Translations under genes and position numbers: made by a program | Notes under the pieces: generated by a model | What the model was told of the DNA's origin: nothing | The model's input: only the letters and a program-made list of their open reading frames with translations | The model's database searches: none | Shown here: one piece after another, positions 13,756-21,343 of the stretch | Position numbering within the stretch: the stretch's first letter is position 1 | Layout of the letters: each line of letters begins with the position of its first letter | Assembly: GCA_002772605.1 (NCBI GenBank) | Contig: PFDS01000041.1 | Location: 8,846-31,865 of the forward strand | Length of the DNA: 23,020 bases | Origin: Candidatus Peregrinibacteria bacterium CG10_big_fil_rev_8_21_14_0_10_49_16 | GTDB taxonomy: Bacteria > Patescibacteriota > Gracilibacteria > Peribacterales > Peribacteraceae | Direction of reading: 5' to 3'

Positions 13756-14854
13756 AGACAGCACGTCCTACACGAACGAAGAAGGGCATTTTCTGAAGAT
13801 TGAGTGAAATGGTTCCCACTTTCACCGTGCGTTGCTTCGCTACTTCGGCAATAATTTCTTTCTTACTCAAAGGACCCTTCTCCTTGAGGATGCTTTCGAT
13901 GACATCAGCAACTGTTCCTGGTTCGTAGCCCCACTCACGCAGTGCATAGAGCCCGCGACCAACAAGCACAAACTGTCCGTACCGAATCAGCTCGTTATGA
14001 ACCGCCTGCACTGTCACATTCTTGTGGTCGAACTTCATCTCACGAATGCGATTTGCGATTTCCATGAAGTGAAGCGGATGTCCGGTTTTTTTGAGGATGA
14101 TTTCTACCTTGTCACGAATGCTGCGAGGACGCACAAAACGCCAGTCTGTCAGTCCCCAACCTTCGTCAATACTACGAAGACGTTCATCAATACGCAGACA
14201 GCTCGCAATGAGCTCCGTACTCGGCACACGATCTTTAAAGAGCTGCATTGCCTGCACAGCAGTGACCAAACTCTCTTCACCCATGCAAGATTTACGCTTT
14301 TTCAAAATCTTCACCACAGTGTCTGTGATGAGAGAAATATCCTCCATAGCCAGAGCAGAAAGCCTCCAGAACGGCGCATACGATCCTCCACGCCCTCCGG
14401 CACACATCTCCGTATCAATGGAAAAGGAGAGACGTAAAATCGAACCATCCGTGTCCTGATTTCCCTTCGTCATCATAATCATCTCACTGAGCAGTGCATC
14501 TTCGAGAAGAACTCCTCCATGCTCTCGAAGCAGCTCCTTTGCCATATCATTCACATCATTCAAACGTGTGGTCCGTACAGTGCGTCGCAATTTCGCCAAG
14601 GCAATGCTCTCAATTTGCCGAATACGCTCACGCGTCACCTTGAACTGACGACCAATCTTCTCCAGTGTCTGCTTCGGCTGACCCAGAAGAGCAAAACGCC
14701 TTTTGATGACACCAGACTCTTTCTCAGTGAGGACTAGGAAGAGGTCCTGTAAAAGATTTTCCAGAGAAACAGTCATACTGCTTACTTTTTTTTGTTTTGT
14801 AGACGCGGCGGTACCAGAGGAAGTTGATGATGAAGAAGATCTGTAATCGGTCAT
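13730..14854 (-). CDS. Sigma70 region 4-like protein fused to HARE-HTH-like winged helices
   Basis: The 374-residue protein has a Ser/Thr-rich leader (1-26). A sigma70 region 4 occupies about 33-91, with LTEKESGVIKRRFALLG, TLEKIGRQFKVTRERIRQIE and IALAKLRR, the helix-turn-helix that contacts -35 DNA. Region 2, needed for core binding and -10 melting, is absent. Residues 100-245 are helical with no clear assignment. Residues 250-308 (HFMEIANRIREM, TVQAVHNELIRYGQFVLVGR, GLYALREWG) fit the HARE-HTH type of winged helix also found in the RNA polymerase delta subunit. Residues 312-371 look like another winged helix (VADVIESILKEKGPLSKKEI). It may act as an accessory transcription factor rather than a true sigma. 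The start is the only ATG in the open region, and it has a leader of unknown length. It overlaps the downstream lipoprotein gene. Confidence 0.85.
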   Translation of the reverse strand: MTDYRSSSSSTSSGTAASTKQKKVSSMTVSLENLLQDLFLVLTEKESGVIKRRFALLGQPKQTLEKIGRQFKVTRERIRQIESIALAKLRRTVRTTRLNDVNDMAKELLREHGGVLLEDALLSEMIMMTKGNQDTDGSILRLSFSIDTEMCAGGRGGSYAPFWRLSALAMEDISLITDTVVKILKKRKSCMGEESLVTAVQAMQLFKDRVPSTELIASCLRIDERLRSIDEGWGLTDWRFVRPRSIRDKVEIILKKTGHPLHFMEIANRIREMKFDHKNVTVQAVHNELIRYGQFVLVGRGLYALREWGYEPGTVADVIESILKEKGPLSKKEIIAEVAKQRTVKVGTISLNLQKMPFFVRVGRAVYAFDDTKK

Positions 14855-15112
14855 TGGAGCAAATGGGGAAGGATTAACCTTCGTTCTACCAGAACATTGA
14901 CAAGGAGTAAAAAAGTATACATACGATTCACGTAGACGAAACGTAAGGATATTGTTTCTTAAATAGATTCAAATTGAAGATTCTGTTCAGTTAGAGCAAA
15001 GATCGGATTTAATACTTTGAATTTTTTTTGAAAAAAGTCAAGTTTTATTTTTACACCCTAATCCACTATTTAGGCAATTCGAAGAAAAATGGACATTTAT
15101 ATAATATATTGA
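14855..15112. other. AT-rich 258-bp intergenic region upstream of the sigma-like gene
   Basis: This is the longest non-coding stretch in the window. On the minus strand it holds TTGACT (15041-15036) followed after 16 bp by CAAAGT (15019-15014), and a TATACT (14919-14914) that would give a leader of about 53 nt. On the plus strand an exact TTGACA (14897-14902) has no good -10 at 17 bp. A long A/T palindrome-like tract spans about 15015-15042, and a weak 5-bp stem (CCTAA/TTAGG) lies near 15057-15074. No RNA gene or convincing terminator was recognised. Confidence 0.5.
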
Positions 15113-15499
15113 TTAATACTCTTTTTCAAGCCAACAGGATAATAGGGCACAGGCAGCACCGGCATGAGGGTCACTTTGGGTCGAAAATGAAGAATAACGT
15201 TCATCAAATGCCTCAATAGGGATGGAAAGTGTATTTTGGAGCATCTGTATGAATTGCTCAGTTTTCCGAGCCTGCTCCCCTTTTGATCCATCAGGCAAAT
15301 AGGGCATTCCTACAAGAAGACGCTCTACTGGCCGTTCTTGTAGGATTTGCAGGATAAAACGGATGCATTCCTCAGAAGAAGAATGTTGCAAAGTATCTAA
15401 AGGAATGGCAAAACCTACTTTCGGATCAAAAAAAGCCACCCCTGTCTGCCTGGAGCCCGGGTCCAATGCCAGGATGCGCTCTTTTCTCTGTATATGCAT
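15113..15499 (-). CDS. ruvX: YqgF/RuvX family nuclease
   Basis: YqgF (RuvX) proteins are small RNase H-fold nucleases linked to 16S rRNA 5'-end maturation and in some bacteria to Holliday-junction resolution. The 128-residue product has ILALDPGSRQTGVAFFDPKV with the catalytic Asp at residue 13, VERLLVGMPYLPDGSKGEQA, FDERYSSFST and the closing DPHAGAACALL with its acidic residue. The family layout is complete. The ATG at 15499 follows the rpsT stop by one base, so translation is probably coupled to ribosomal protein S20. That neighbourhood supports a ribosome-maturation role, which is inference. It ends before an AT-rich intergenic region. Confidence 0.93.
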   Translation of the reverse strand: MHIQRKERILALDPGSRQTGVAFFDPKVGFAIPLDTLQHSSSEECIRFILQILQERPVERLLVGMPYLPDGSKGEQARKTEQFIQMLQNTLSIPIEAFDERYSSFSTQSDPHAGAACALLSCWLEKEY

Positions 15500-15500
15500 A

Positions 15501-15755
15501 TCACTGACACAACTTTGCGAGCGTTGATTTTTTGCGCGCCGCAGTTCTCCAGTGCAAGAGATTCTTCTTCACATTCCGGTCAATTGCGGAAAAAACCACC
15601 GGAAGAAGAGATTTTGCCTGTTCCTTGTTTCCACCGGATGCAGTATCAGCAAGCTTGCGAATCATGGTTTTCATATAGCGTGACGATGCGCGGCGCCGCA
15701 TGCGGCGCCTTTCATTCTGTCGCATAGCCTTTTTTGCGGCACTCGTTCTTGGCAC
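15501..15755 (-). CDS. rpsT: 30S ribosomal protein S20
   Basis: bS20 is a helical, Arg/Lys-rich protein that binds 16S rRNA. From a GTG at 15755 the product is 84 residues beginning MPRTSAAKKAMRQNERRRMR, which aligns with the typical MxNxxSAxKxxRQxxxRR start. The rest (MKTMIRKLADTASGG, IDRNVKKNLLHWRTAARKKS) fits the C-terminal helices. An in-frame ATG at 15782 would add nine hydrophobic residues (MPYFLILTL) absent from the family, so I prefer the GTG. The run of Arg codons contains an 18-bp GC palindrome. It is immediately followed by ruvX. Confidence 0.9.
   Translation of the reverse strand: MPRTSAAKKAMRQNERRRMRRRASSRYMKTMIRKLADTASGGNKEQAKSLLPVVFSAIDRNVKKNLLHWRTAARKKSTLAKLCQ
15692..15709. 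repeat. 18-bp perfect GC palindrome within rpsT
   Basis: GGCGCCGCATGCGGCGCC is its own reverse complement and encodes the RRRMRRR run of S20. In mRNA a full hairpin is limited by the absent loop, but local structure or intermolecular pairing is possible. It may simply follow from Arg codon choice. Confidence 0.6.
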
Positions 15756-15799
15756 GAGTGTAAGGATAAGAAAATATGGCATTCAGTCAAGAAAAACCG

Positions 15800-15805
15800 T
15801 ACACT
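15800..15805 (+). promoter_or_regulatory. Candidate -10 of a leaderless glmS transcript
   Basis: TACACT ends 7 nt before the glmS ATG at 15813 and is identical to the rpsP -10. The -35 position holds a weak TGGCAT. A glmS ribozyme, common upstream of glmS in Firmicutes, has no room here because the divergent rpsT starts only 57 bp away. Confidence 0.35.
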
Positions 15806-15812
15806 CTCGAAC

Positions 15813-17588
15813 ATGTGTGGCATTTTCGGATATATAGGGGAACGCACGAATGCAGGGGTTATCGTGATCGACGGCATTAAAAATCTGGAATACAGAGGAT
15901 ACGATTCCTGGGGAATCGCACAAAAGCACGAGGGATGCATTCTCGTAGAAAAAAATATCGGCAAAATTAGCGAAGTAGACACACTGAACTTTCAACAACG
16001 CTGCTCAGCAGCGATCGCTCATACGCGTTGGGCCACACACGGGGGAGTCACACAAACGAATGCGCATCCGCATACGACAACAAAGAGGCACATTGCAGTC
16101 GTCCATAACGGTATTATTGAAAACTACGAAGTACTTCGAGAAGAGCTGAAGAAACGCGGTCATACATTTCTCTCAGAAACAGATACCGAAGTTATCCCAC
16201 ATCTCATAGAAGAAGAGCAGAAGATCACACCTGATTTTGCCTCCGCCGTCCGCTCGGCCTGCCACAAACTGGAAGGCCGCTACGCCATCCTCGCAATGGA
16301 TACATCATCCAATACACTTGTCGCAGCACGTACCGGATCTCCTCTCATTGTTGGAGTCGCAAAAAATGACGGATACTTCATCGCATCAGATATTCCCGCA
16401 TTCTTGGAACACACCCGTACGGTGCACTACCTCGATGACGGAGAAATGCTGGTGACTGACGGTTCATCCATTCTCTTTACCGATTTGAAAAGTGGAGAGG
16501 AGCGCCCGAAGCGCAATATCGAAATTACCTGGACTGTCGAACAAGCGCAAAAAGGAAACTTCGATCACTTCATGCTCAAGGAAATCATGGAGCAGAAAGA
16601 AACCATCGCTCGTGCGGTGAATCAGAATGAGGAACAGATTTCCGTCATTGCTGACGCAATCAGGAATGCACAGGGAACATTCCTCGCTGCCTGTGGCACT
16701 GCGCACAAAGCCTGTATGGCAGCGGAATACTTCTTCTCTGTCATTGCCGAGCACCATGTCAACGTCACCTCCGCAGGAGAGTTCAAGCCCTATCACCACT
16801 TCCTGAAGCCCGAAAGTCTTCTCATTGTCGTGAGTCAGAGTGGAGAAACCGCCGACGTCCTGGAAGCCATGTACATTGCCAAATCCAAAGGCGCGAAGGT
16901 ACTCGCTATTGTGAACAGCGAAGGGTCCACTATCCATCGCGAAGCAGACTATACACTCCTCATTAACGCGGGCCCTGAACGTGCTGTTGCATCGACGAAA
17001 GCATTAACCGGACAAATGGCCGTACTCATACTCATAGCCTACACATTGGCCGGTAAACTTCATGAAGGAAAAATGCTCCTGCTCGAAACGGGATCCATGA
17101 TCAATGATATGTTGAATCCCAGATACCTCGAACGCATTGAAAAACTCGCTCAGAAATTGAAAGAGGAAGAAGATTGCTACATTATCGGAAAGAGCTGGAA
17201 CTATCCCATGGCGCTCGAGAGCGCGATCAAAATCCAGGAAGTAAGTTACATTCATGCGGAAGGGTTTGCTGGAGGAGAACTGAAGCACGGACCGATTGCC
17301 CTCATAGAGGAAGAAACTCCGTGTCTTGTCCTGACAGGGAATGACGAAGTGGCAATCGATATCATCAGTAATGCAACAGAACTCAAGGCCCGCGGCGCTT
17401 TGCTCATCGGCATTGGCCCGAAGAATAACGACATTTTTGACGAATGGTTAAAGGTACCCGACGCCGGCCCCGCGCAGGCTATCGCCAACATTATCCCCAT
17501 CCAAATCCTCGCATACTACCTCGCAGTGGAAAGAGGCAAGAATCCAGACATGCCAAGAAATTTAGCTAAATCTGTGACTGTGAAATAA
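15813..17588 (+). CDS. glmS: Glutamine-fructose-6-phosphate aminotransferase (isomerizing)
   Basis: GlmS makes glucosamine 6-phosphate from fructose 6-phosphate and glutamine, the entry to UDP-GlcNAc and cell-wall synthesis. The 591-residue protein begins MCGIFGYIGER with the nucleophile Cys2. It has the glutaminase motifs LEYRGYDSWGIA, HTRWATHGG, HNGIIENY and SDIPAFLEHT (about residues 2-225). Two SIS isomerase domains follow, with AACGTAHKACMAAEYF, VSQSGETADVLEA, EGFAGGELKHGPIALI and the terminal RNLAKSVTVK. Length and motifs are complete. The fructose 6-phosphate it uses is the product of the fbp-encoded enzyme, a pathway link. Its stop lies 7 bp from the convergent PBP stop with no terminator between. 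Confidence 0.98.
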   Translation: MCGIFGYIGERTNAGVIVIDGIKNLEYRGYDSWGIAQKHEGCILVEKNIGKISEVDTLNFQQRCSAAIAHTRWATHGGVTQTNAHPHTTTKRHIAVVHNGIIENYEVLREELKKRGHTFLSETDTEVIPHLIEEEQKITPDFASAVRSACHKLEGRYAILAMDTSSNTLVAARTGSPLIVGVAKNDGYFIASDIPAFLEHTRTVHYLDDGEMLVTDGSSILFTDLKSGEERPKRNIEITWTVEQAQKGNFDHFMLKEIMEQKETIARAVNQNEEQISVIADAIRNAQGTFLAACGTAHKACMAAEYFFSVIAEHHVNVTSAGEFKPYHHFLKPESLLIVVSQSGETADVLEAMYIAKSKGAKVLAIVNSEGSTIHREADYTLLINAGPERAVASTKALTGQMAVLILIAYTLAGKLHEGKMLLLETGSMINDMLNPRYLERIEKLAQKLKEEEDCYIIGKSWNYPMALESAIKIQEVSYIHAEGFAGGELKHGPIALIEEETPCLVLTGNDEVAIDIISNATELKARGALLIGIGPKNNDIFDEWLKVPDAGPAQAIANIIPIQILAYYLAVERGKNPDMPRNLAKSVTVK

Positions 17589-17595
17589 AGAAGTT

Positions 17596-20151
17596 TTAGA
17601 GATTATCCGGCTCGATGCCGTAGTACTTCAGAAGATAGGCGGCAATTTCTTTGAAGAGGGGAGCAGCGGCAGCGGCGCCATGCACATCTTCGTGGAATTT
17701 CGGACGGTCGACTTTTACAAGTGCTACAAAACGTGGATGATCTATGGGTGCATACCCGATAAAAGACGCAAAAGTGGAGCCGGTTCCCGCCTCGTACCGT
17801 CCACCGGGACCCGCAATCTGACTGGTTCCTGTTTTTCCTGCAATACGGTAACCCGAAACCTTACCTGATCGGGCAAATCCGTTCTCAACAGCATTCACGA
17901 GCATAGCCGTCACTGTCTCTGCCGCTTCAGGCGTAATGACCTGATCGAGCACTTGAGGTTCGAAACGAGTCTCTTCGCCACTTGCATGGATAATACGATC
18001 GATAATACGCGGCTGCATGAGTCTGCCTCCGTTTGCAAGCGCAGAAAAAGCCGATGTCATCTGCAGCGGAGTCACTGAGATACCTTGACCGAATGATGCA
18101 GTGGCAAGCAGCGCCCGACTCCATTTACGCCAGGGTAACATGTCACCGGGAAGCTCATCTTCCATTTCCACGCCGGTAATCTTCCCAAAACCAAACCGTT
18201 CCAACATATGGTGAAACAACTTGGGTCCTAATTTTTCCGACACACTGGTCATACAGGTATTAATAGAAAGCTCAAGACACTGTGTCATCGTCACATCGCC
18301 GTAGTACGCCAGAAGCGCATTCTTAATCGTGTACTCATCCACTTCCACAGGACCGGCATCATGATAGATATCGGTGGGAGTCACTTCACCCTGGTCAATC
18401 GCAATTGCCATCGTGATCGGCTTCATCACTGATCCCGGTTCGTAGATCTCCTGTACAGCACGATTAAGGTATGCACCCACGCCAATGGAATTCTGGTATT
18501 TCAACCACACTCCGGGAATATCTGTAGGGAAGACTTCGTATCGATCATTCTCTCCGGTGTAGACGTAATAGCGCGTCAGATCTTCCAAATTGAAATCCTG
18601 CTCCAGCGCCTCCAGGGTTTCTCGCGTCTTCTCCGTGAGGCGCAGACGACCTTCCGGCTGGAATACATCACGCCAGTATGCCTTCACCACACGCAAATTG
18701 GTTTCGTAGTGAAACACCTCGACCACAATACCTCTCTCCTGCTCGGGTTTGAGAAACACAGGCTTCTTCTCAAATACGTCACCGTAACTATTGCGATTGA
18801 AGAGTGGCGCATTCACCAATGCCACAATTCTGCCAGTAGACGGATCCATGATCACAACCTGAATGCTGTTGGCTTCAAAACGCTCTACACCTTCCGATGC
18901 AATACGTTCCACTTCCTTCTGAATGGCAGGATCAATCGTGAGCACAATACTATCTCCATCACGAGGATCGACAATCTTCTGTTCGGATGTGAACACGCGT
19001 CCGCCCCGCAAATCATTCACCGTACGAATATACCCTTCCTGACCGTGAAGCTGTATGTGGAACGTCCGTTCGATTCCATACTGAGGCTCCTGATTGGTAT
19101 TGAGAAAACCCACGACCTGTGACGCGATGACTCCATCGGGATAGTACCGCCAGTGCTCGGGCAGAAGGGCGATACCGCGCAGAGGATCCTGGATGCGATC
19201 GGCGGCTTCACGTGTAGGCGCCTCCGACTTCCGCGTCAATGTATCTTTATACGACTGCACTTTCAGCTCTTTCACCTTGAGTGACAACGCCGGAGGCAAA
19301 TGACGCATCACTGGCACATAGCGCAGTGGACGTGAACGCAAAATACGCTCCAAACGCGATGGGTCCTGATTGAGCACATCAGCGAGCACACGCGAAATAC
19401 TGGAAATACGCGATTGCGAGACCTCCTCGGGATCCGCGTAAATGAGATATTGATCCCACGACACAAACACGCCACCTAAGTTCAGTTCCTGCACCGCACG
19501 CATTTCCACCTTCGTGGCACTGTATTTGAGCGGAACAAAACGCACGCGATCACTGGAAATGCGCTCTTCAATATCCTGCGCAAACTGCCCTCGTACCTCG
19601 ACAATGTCCGGCAGGATATCTTGATGCAATGCACGTGATGTGAGAGCAGAGGAAGAGATGGGCTCTAAGAGAGCTCCGGACTGCAGCTCCCGCGCAATGA
19701 AGAGAGGATCAAATGCTTCCTGGAAAAACTTCGTGAGTTCCCGAGGACAACGACGGTCACCTCGGCTACACCAACCATAGAACTCTTCCGTAACCAATAC
19801 ATCCGCCAGCGTCCGCGCAATGAGTACCGGATCATCCACGATAAGCGGGTCGACATACACCAGATCTAATGTCGTATTCGTCGCGAGAATATTTGTCTCT
19901 CCCGTCTTACTGCTCACTCCTAAAATTTCTCCTCGGCGCGCCGGCAGCACTACTCCTCCATAGTGTTGCGAATGTGCAGCATTATGGTATACATCCACTT
20001 TAATCAGCTGAAGCTCCACCAGACGGGCAACCAATAACAGGGCACAGAAGAGTAAAACACCATGAAGTATGCCCATTCGCCGGAGAAGCAAACGCTTCTT
20101 TTGTGTCTCCGAAGAGGATAAACGCATGAGAAGAGAAGGGGACTGCATCAT
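17596..20151 (-). CDS. Class B penicillin-binding protein (FtsI/PBP2-like transpeptidase) with insertion
   Basis: This 851-residue protein crosslinks peptidoglycan. It has a short cytoplasmic tail, one membrane anchor at about 27-46 (MGILHGVLLFCALLLVARLV), a dimerisation/pedestal region starting LPARRGEILG, and a transpeptidase domain from about 400. All three catalytic motifs are intact: SVMK (574-577), SIN (629-631) and KTG (773-775). It lacks a glycosyltransferase domain and PASTA repeats. Between NAPLFNRNSYG (about 457) and NRAVQEIYEPGS (about 563) there is an extra segment of roughly 90-100 residues, where FtsI normally has a short loop. FtsI (division) and PBP2 (elongation) cannot be separated here. 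The ATG at 20151 and another at 20148 are both possible. It is divergent from the ATPase gene. Confidence 0.94.
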   Translation of the reverse strand: MMQSPSLLMRLSSSETQKKRLLLRRMGILHGVLLFCALLLVARLVELQLIKVDVYHNAAHSQHYGGVVLPARRGEILGVSSKTGETNILATNTTLDLVYVDPLIVDDPVLIARTLADVLVTEEFYGWCSRGDRRCPRELTKFFQEAFDPLFIARELQSGALLEPISSSALTSRALHQDILPDIVEVRGQFAQDIEERISSDRVRFVPLKYSATKVEMRAVQELNLGGVFVSWDQYLIYADPEEVSQSRISSISRVLADVLNQDPSRLERILRSRPLRYVPVMRHLPPALSLKVKELKVQSYKDTLTRKSEAPTREAADRIQDPLRGIALLPEHWRYYPDGVIASQVVGFLNTNQEPQYGIERTFHIQLHGQEGYIRTVNDLRGGRVFTSEQKIVDPRDGDSIVLTIDPAIQKEVERIASEGVERFEANSIQVVIMDPSTGRIVALVNAPLFNRNSYGDVFEKKPVFLKPEQERGIVVEVFHYETNLRVVKAYWRDVFQPEGRLRLTEKTRETLEALEQDFNLEDLTRYYVYTGENDRYEVFPTDIPGVWLKYQNSIGVGAYLNRAVQEIYEPGSVMKPITMAIAIDQGEVTPTDIYHDAGPVEVDEYTIKNALLAYYGDVTMTQCLELSINTCMTSVSEKLGPKLFHHMLERFGFGKITGVEMEDELPGDMLPWRKWSRALLATASFGQGISVTPLQMTSAFSALANGGRLMQPRIIDRIIHASGEETRFEPQVLDQVITPEAAETVTAMLVNAVENGFARSGKVSGYRIAGKTGTSQIAGPGGRYEAGTGSTFASFIGYAPIDHPRFVALVKVDRPKFHEDVHGAAAAAPLFKEIAAYLLKYYGIEPDNL

Positions 20152-20173
20152 AGCAAAACGAGCCTAAAAGTGC

Positions 20174-20180
20174 TATAATA
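20174..20180. promoter_or_regulatory. Superimposed divergent -10 elements, PBP/GspE-like ATPase
   Basis: TATAAT on the plus strand (20174-20179, exact consensus) ends 6 nt before the ATG at 20186, giving a leaderless transcript. TATTAT on the minus strand (20180-20175) shares the same bases and would give about a 16-nt leader for the PBP gene. The -35 regions are weak. Confidence 0.55.
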
Positions 20181-20185
20181 ATGAG

Positions 20186-21301
20186 ATGCAACATCCGGAT
20201 TTCTCGTCATACACTGGAGAACAGTTACTGCAGACATTGCAAGAGTACTGTACGAAAATGGGGGTGTCCGATATTCACACCGCACCGGAAAAAGATCACA
20301 TTCGACTCGAAATACGCCTCCACGGTATTCTCCAGGAACTGTCACCCATTGCGAAAGCGGTATATCAGGATTATTCCCGCCGCATCAAATTCCTCTCAAA
20401 ACTCAAACTGAATATCACTAATGTTCCACAGGACGGACAGTACACGTTTGAGAGTACAGATGAAGATGGCAAACGCACGGTCAACGTACGCGTTGCGACC
20501 ATTCCCTCACGGTTCGGTGAAAAAATCACACTGCGTCTCCTTGATCCTGTTCGTGGCATCAAGCCGCTCTCGGAACTCGGCTTTCCAGAAGCCATCTACC
20601 AGAAACTTTCAGAACTCATTCAGCTGCCAAACGGGCTCATCCTCGTTACAGGACCCACAGGCTCCGGTAAAACGACCACGCTCTACGCACTACTCTCCAC
20701 CATCATCGGAAAACAGCGCAATATCATCACTCTCGAAGATCCAATCGAATACGAGATTGCAGGAATCGTACAAAGCGAAGTTGATCCTGATCACGACTTC
20801 ACATTTGCGTCCGGACTGCGTTCCATCCTGCGCCATGACCCGGATGTGGTGCTCATCGGAGAAATCCGTGACCTCGAAACGGCGCAAACAGCAGTAGATG
20901 CTTCTCTTACAGGACACCTCGTTCTCGGAACATTGCATACAAACTCCGCGGTAGAAGCAATTCCACGTCTGCTCTCCATGGGAGTCAGTCCCTATACGTT
21001 CGCACCGTCGCTACGCGCTATTCTCGGCCAACGACTCATACGCACACTTTCGGAAGAAGCAAAAAAAGATATTGAACACTGCGACCCACTCAATCAGGAT
21101 ATCTTCGCAGGAAGACGATCGATTCCCGAACTCATGGTGATCACACCGCCTCTTCGTGAACTGATTCTGGAACAAGAACGTGAATCTGTGGTACTGGAAG
21201 AAGCGAAGAAAGAAGGATACATGACCATGAAACAATGGGGAGAACGATGGATCGAAGAAGGTGTGACACTGCGAGAAGAAATCGAGCGCGTCACGATGTG
21301 A
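20186..21301 (+). CDS. GspE/PilB-type secretion ATPase, compact form
   Basis: The 371-residue protein is a hexameric ATPase of the type II secretion/type IV pilus assembly class. After a short N-terminal region (VSDIHTAPEKDHIRLEIRL, NVRVATIPSRFGEKITLRLL) come Walker A GPTGSGKTTT (about 156-165), the Asp box ITLEDPIEYEI, Walker B HDPDVVLIGEIRDLETAQ and the His box LTGHLVLGTLHTNSA. The motor matches PilB/GspE more than PilT. However, it lacks the large N-terminal MshEN-type domain and the zinc-binding tetracysteine that usually follows the His box, reaching only PilT-like size. No pilin, PilC or prepilin peptidase gene lies in view. A TATAAT lies 6 nt before the ATG. Whether it drives assembly or retraction is undecided. 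Confidence 0.88.
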   Translation: MQHPDFSSYTGEQLLQTLQEYCTKMGVSDIHTAPEKDHIRLEIRLHGILQELSPIAKAVYQDYSRRIKFLSKLKLNITNVPQDGQYTFESTDEDGKRTVNVRVATIPSRFGEKITLRLLDPVRGIKPLSELGFPEAIYQKLSELIQLPNGLILVTGPTGSGKTTTLYALLSTIIGKQRNIITLEDPIEYEIAGIVQSEVDPDHDFTFASGLRSILRHDPDVVLIGEIRDLETAQTAVDASLTGHLVLGTLHTNSAVEAIPRLLSMGVSPYTFAPSLRAILGQRLIRTLSEEAKKDIEHCDPLNQDIFAGRRSIPELMVITPPLRELILEQERESVVLEEAKKEGYMTMKQWGERWIEEGVTLREEIERVTM

Positions 21302-21313
21302 GGCAAGAGACAC

Positions 21314-21343
21314 TTGCATACAGAGTACACATTTCCGTAGTAT
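21314..21343 (+). promoter_or_regulatory. Candidate promoter of the FecR-like gene
   Basis: TTGCAT (21314-21319) and TAGTAT (21338-21343) are separated by 18 bp. Transcription would start near 21350, leaving about 5 nt before the ATG at 21355. It lies in the 53-bp gap after the ATPase gene, so the two genes can be expressed separately. Confidence 0.5.

Noticed and set aside
14897..14927. Exact TTGACA on the plus strand as promoter of a small RNA
   Set aside because: No acceptable -10 occurs at 16-18 bp (the nearest TACGAT is at 19) and no RNA structure or terminator follows.
15028..15219. Small 63-codon frame starting with TTG on the plus strand
   Set aside because: It is AT-rich, begins in an A/T tract and then runs antisense to ruvX; no promoter geometry supports it.
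15756..15782. Longer S20 starting at ATG 15782
   Set aside because: The added MPYFLILTL is hydrophobic and foreign to S20, whose family N-terminus begins at the GTG at 15755.
15756..15812. glmS ribozyme/riboswitch upstream of glmS
   Set aside because: The gap to rpsT is only 57 bp and shows no ribozyme-like structure; a -10 lies 7 nt before the ATG.
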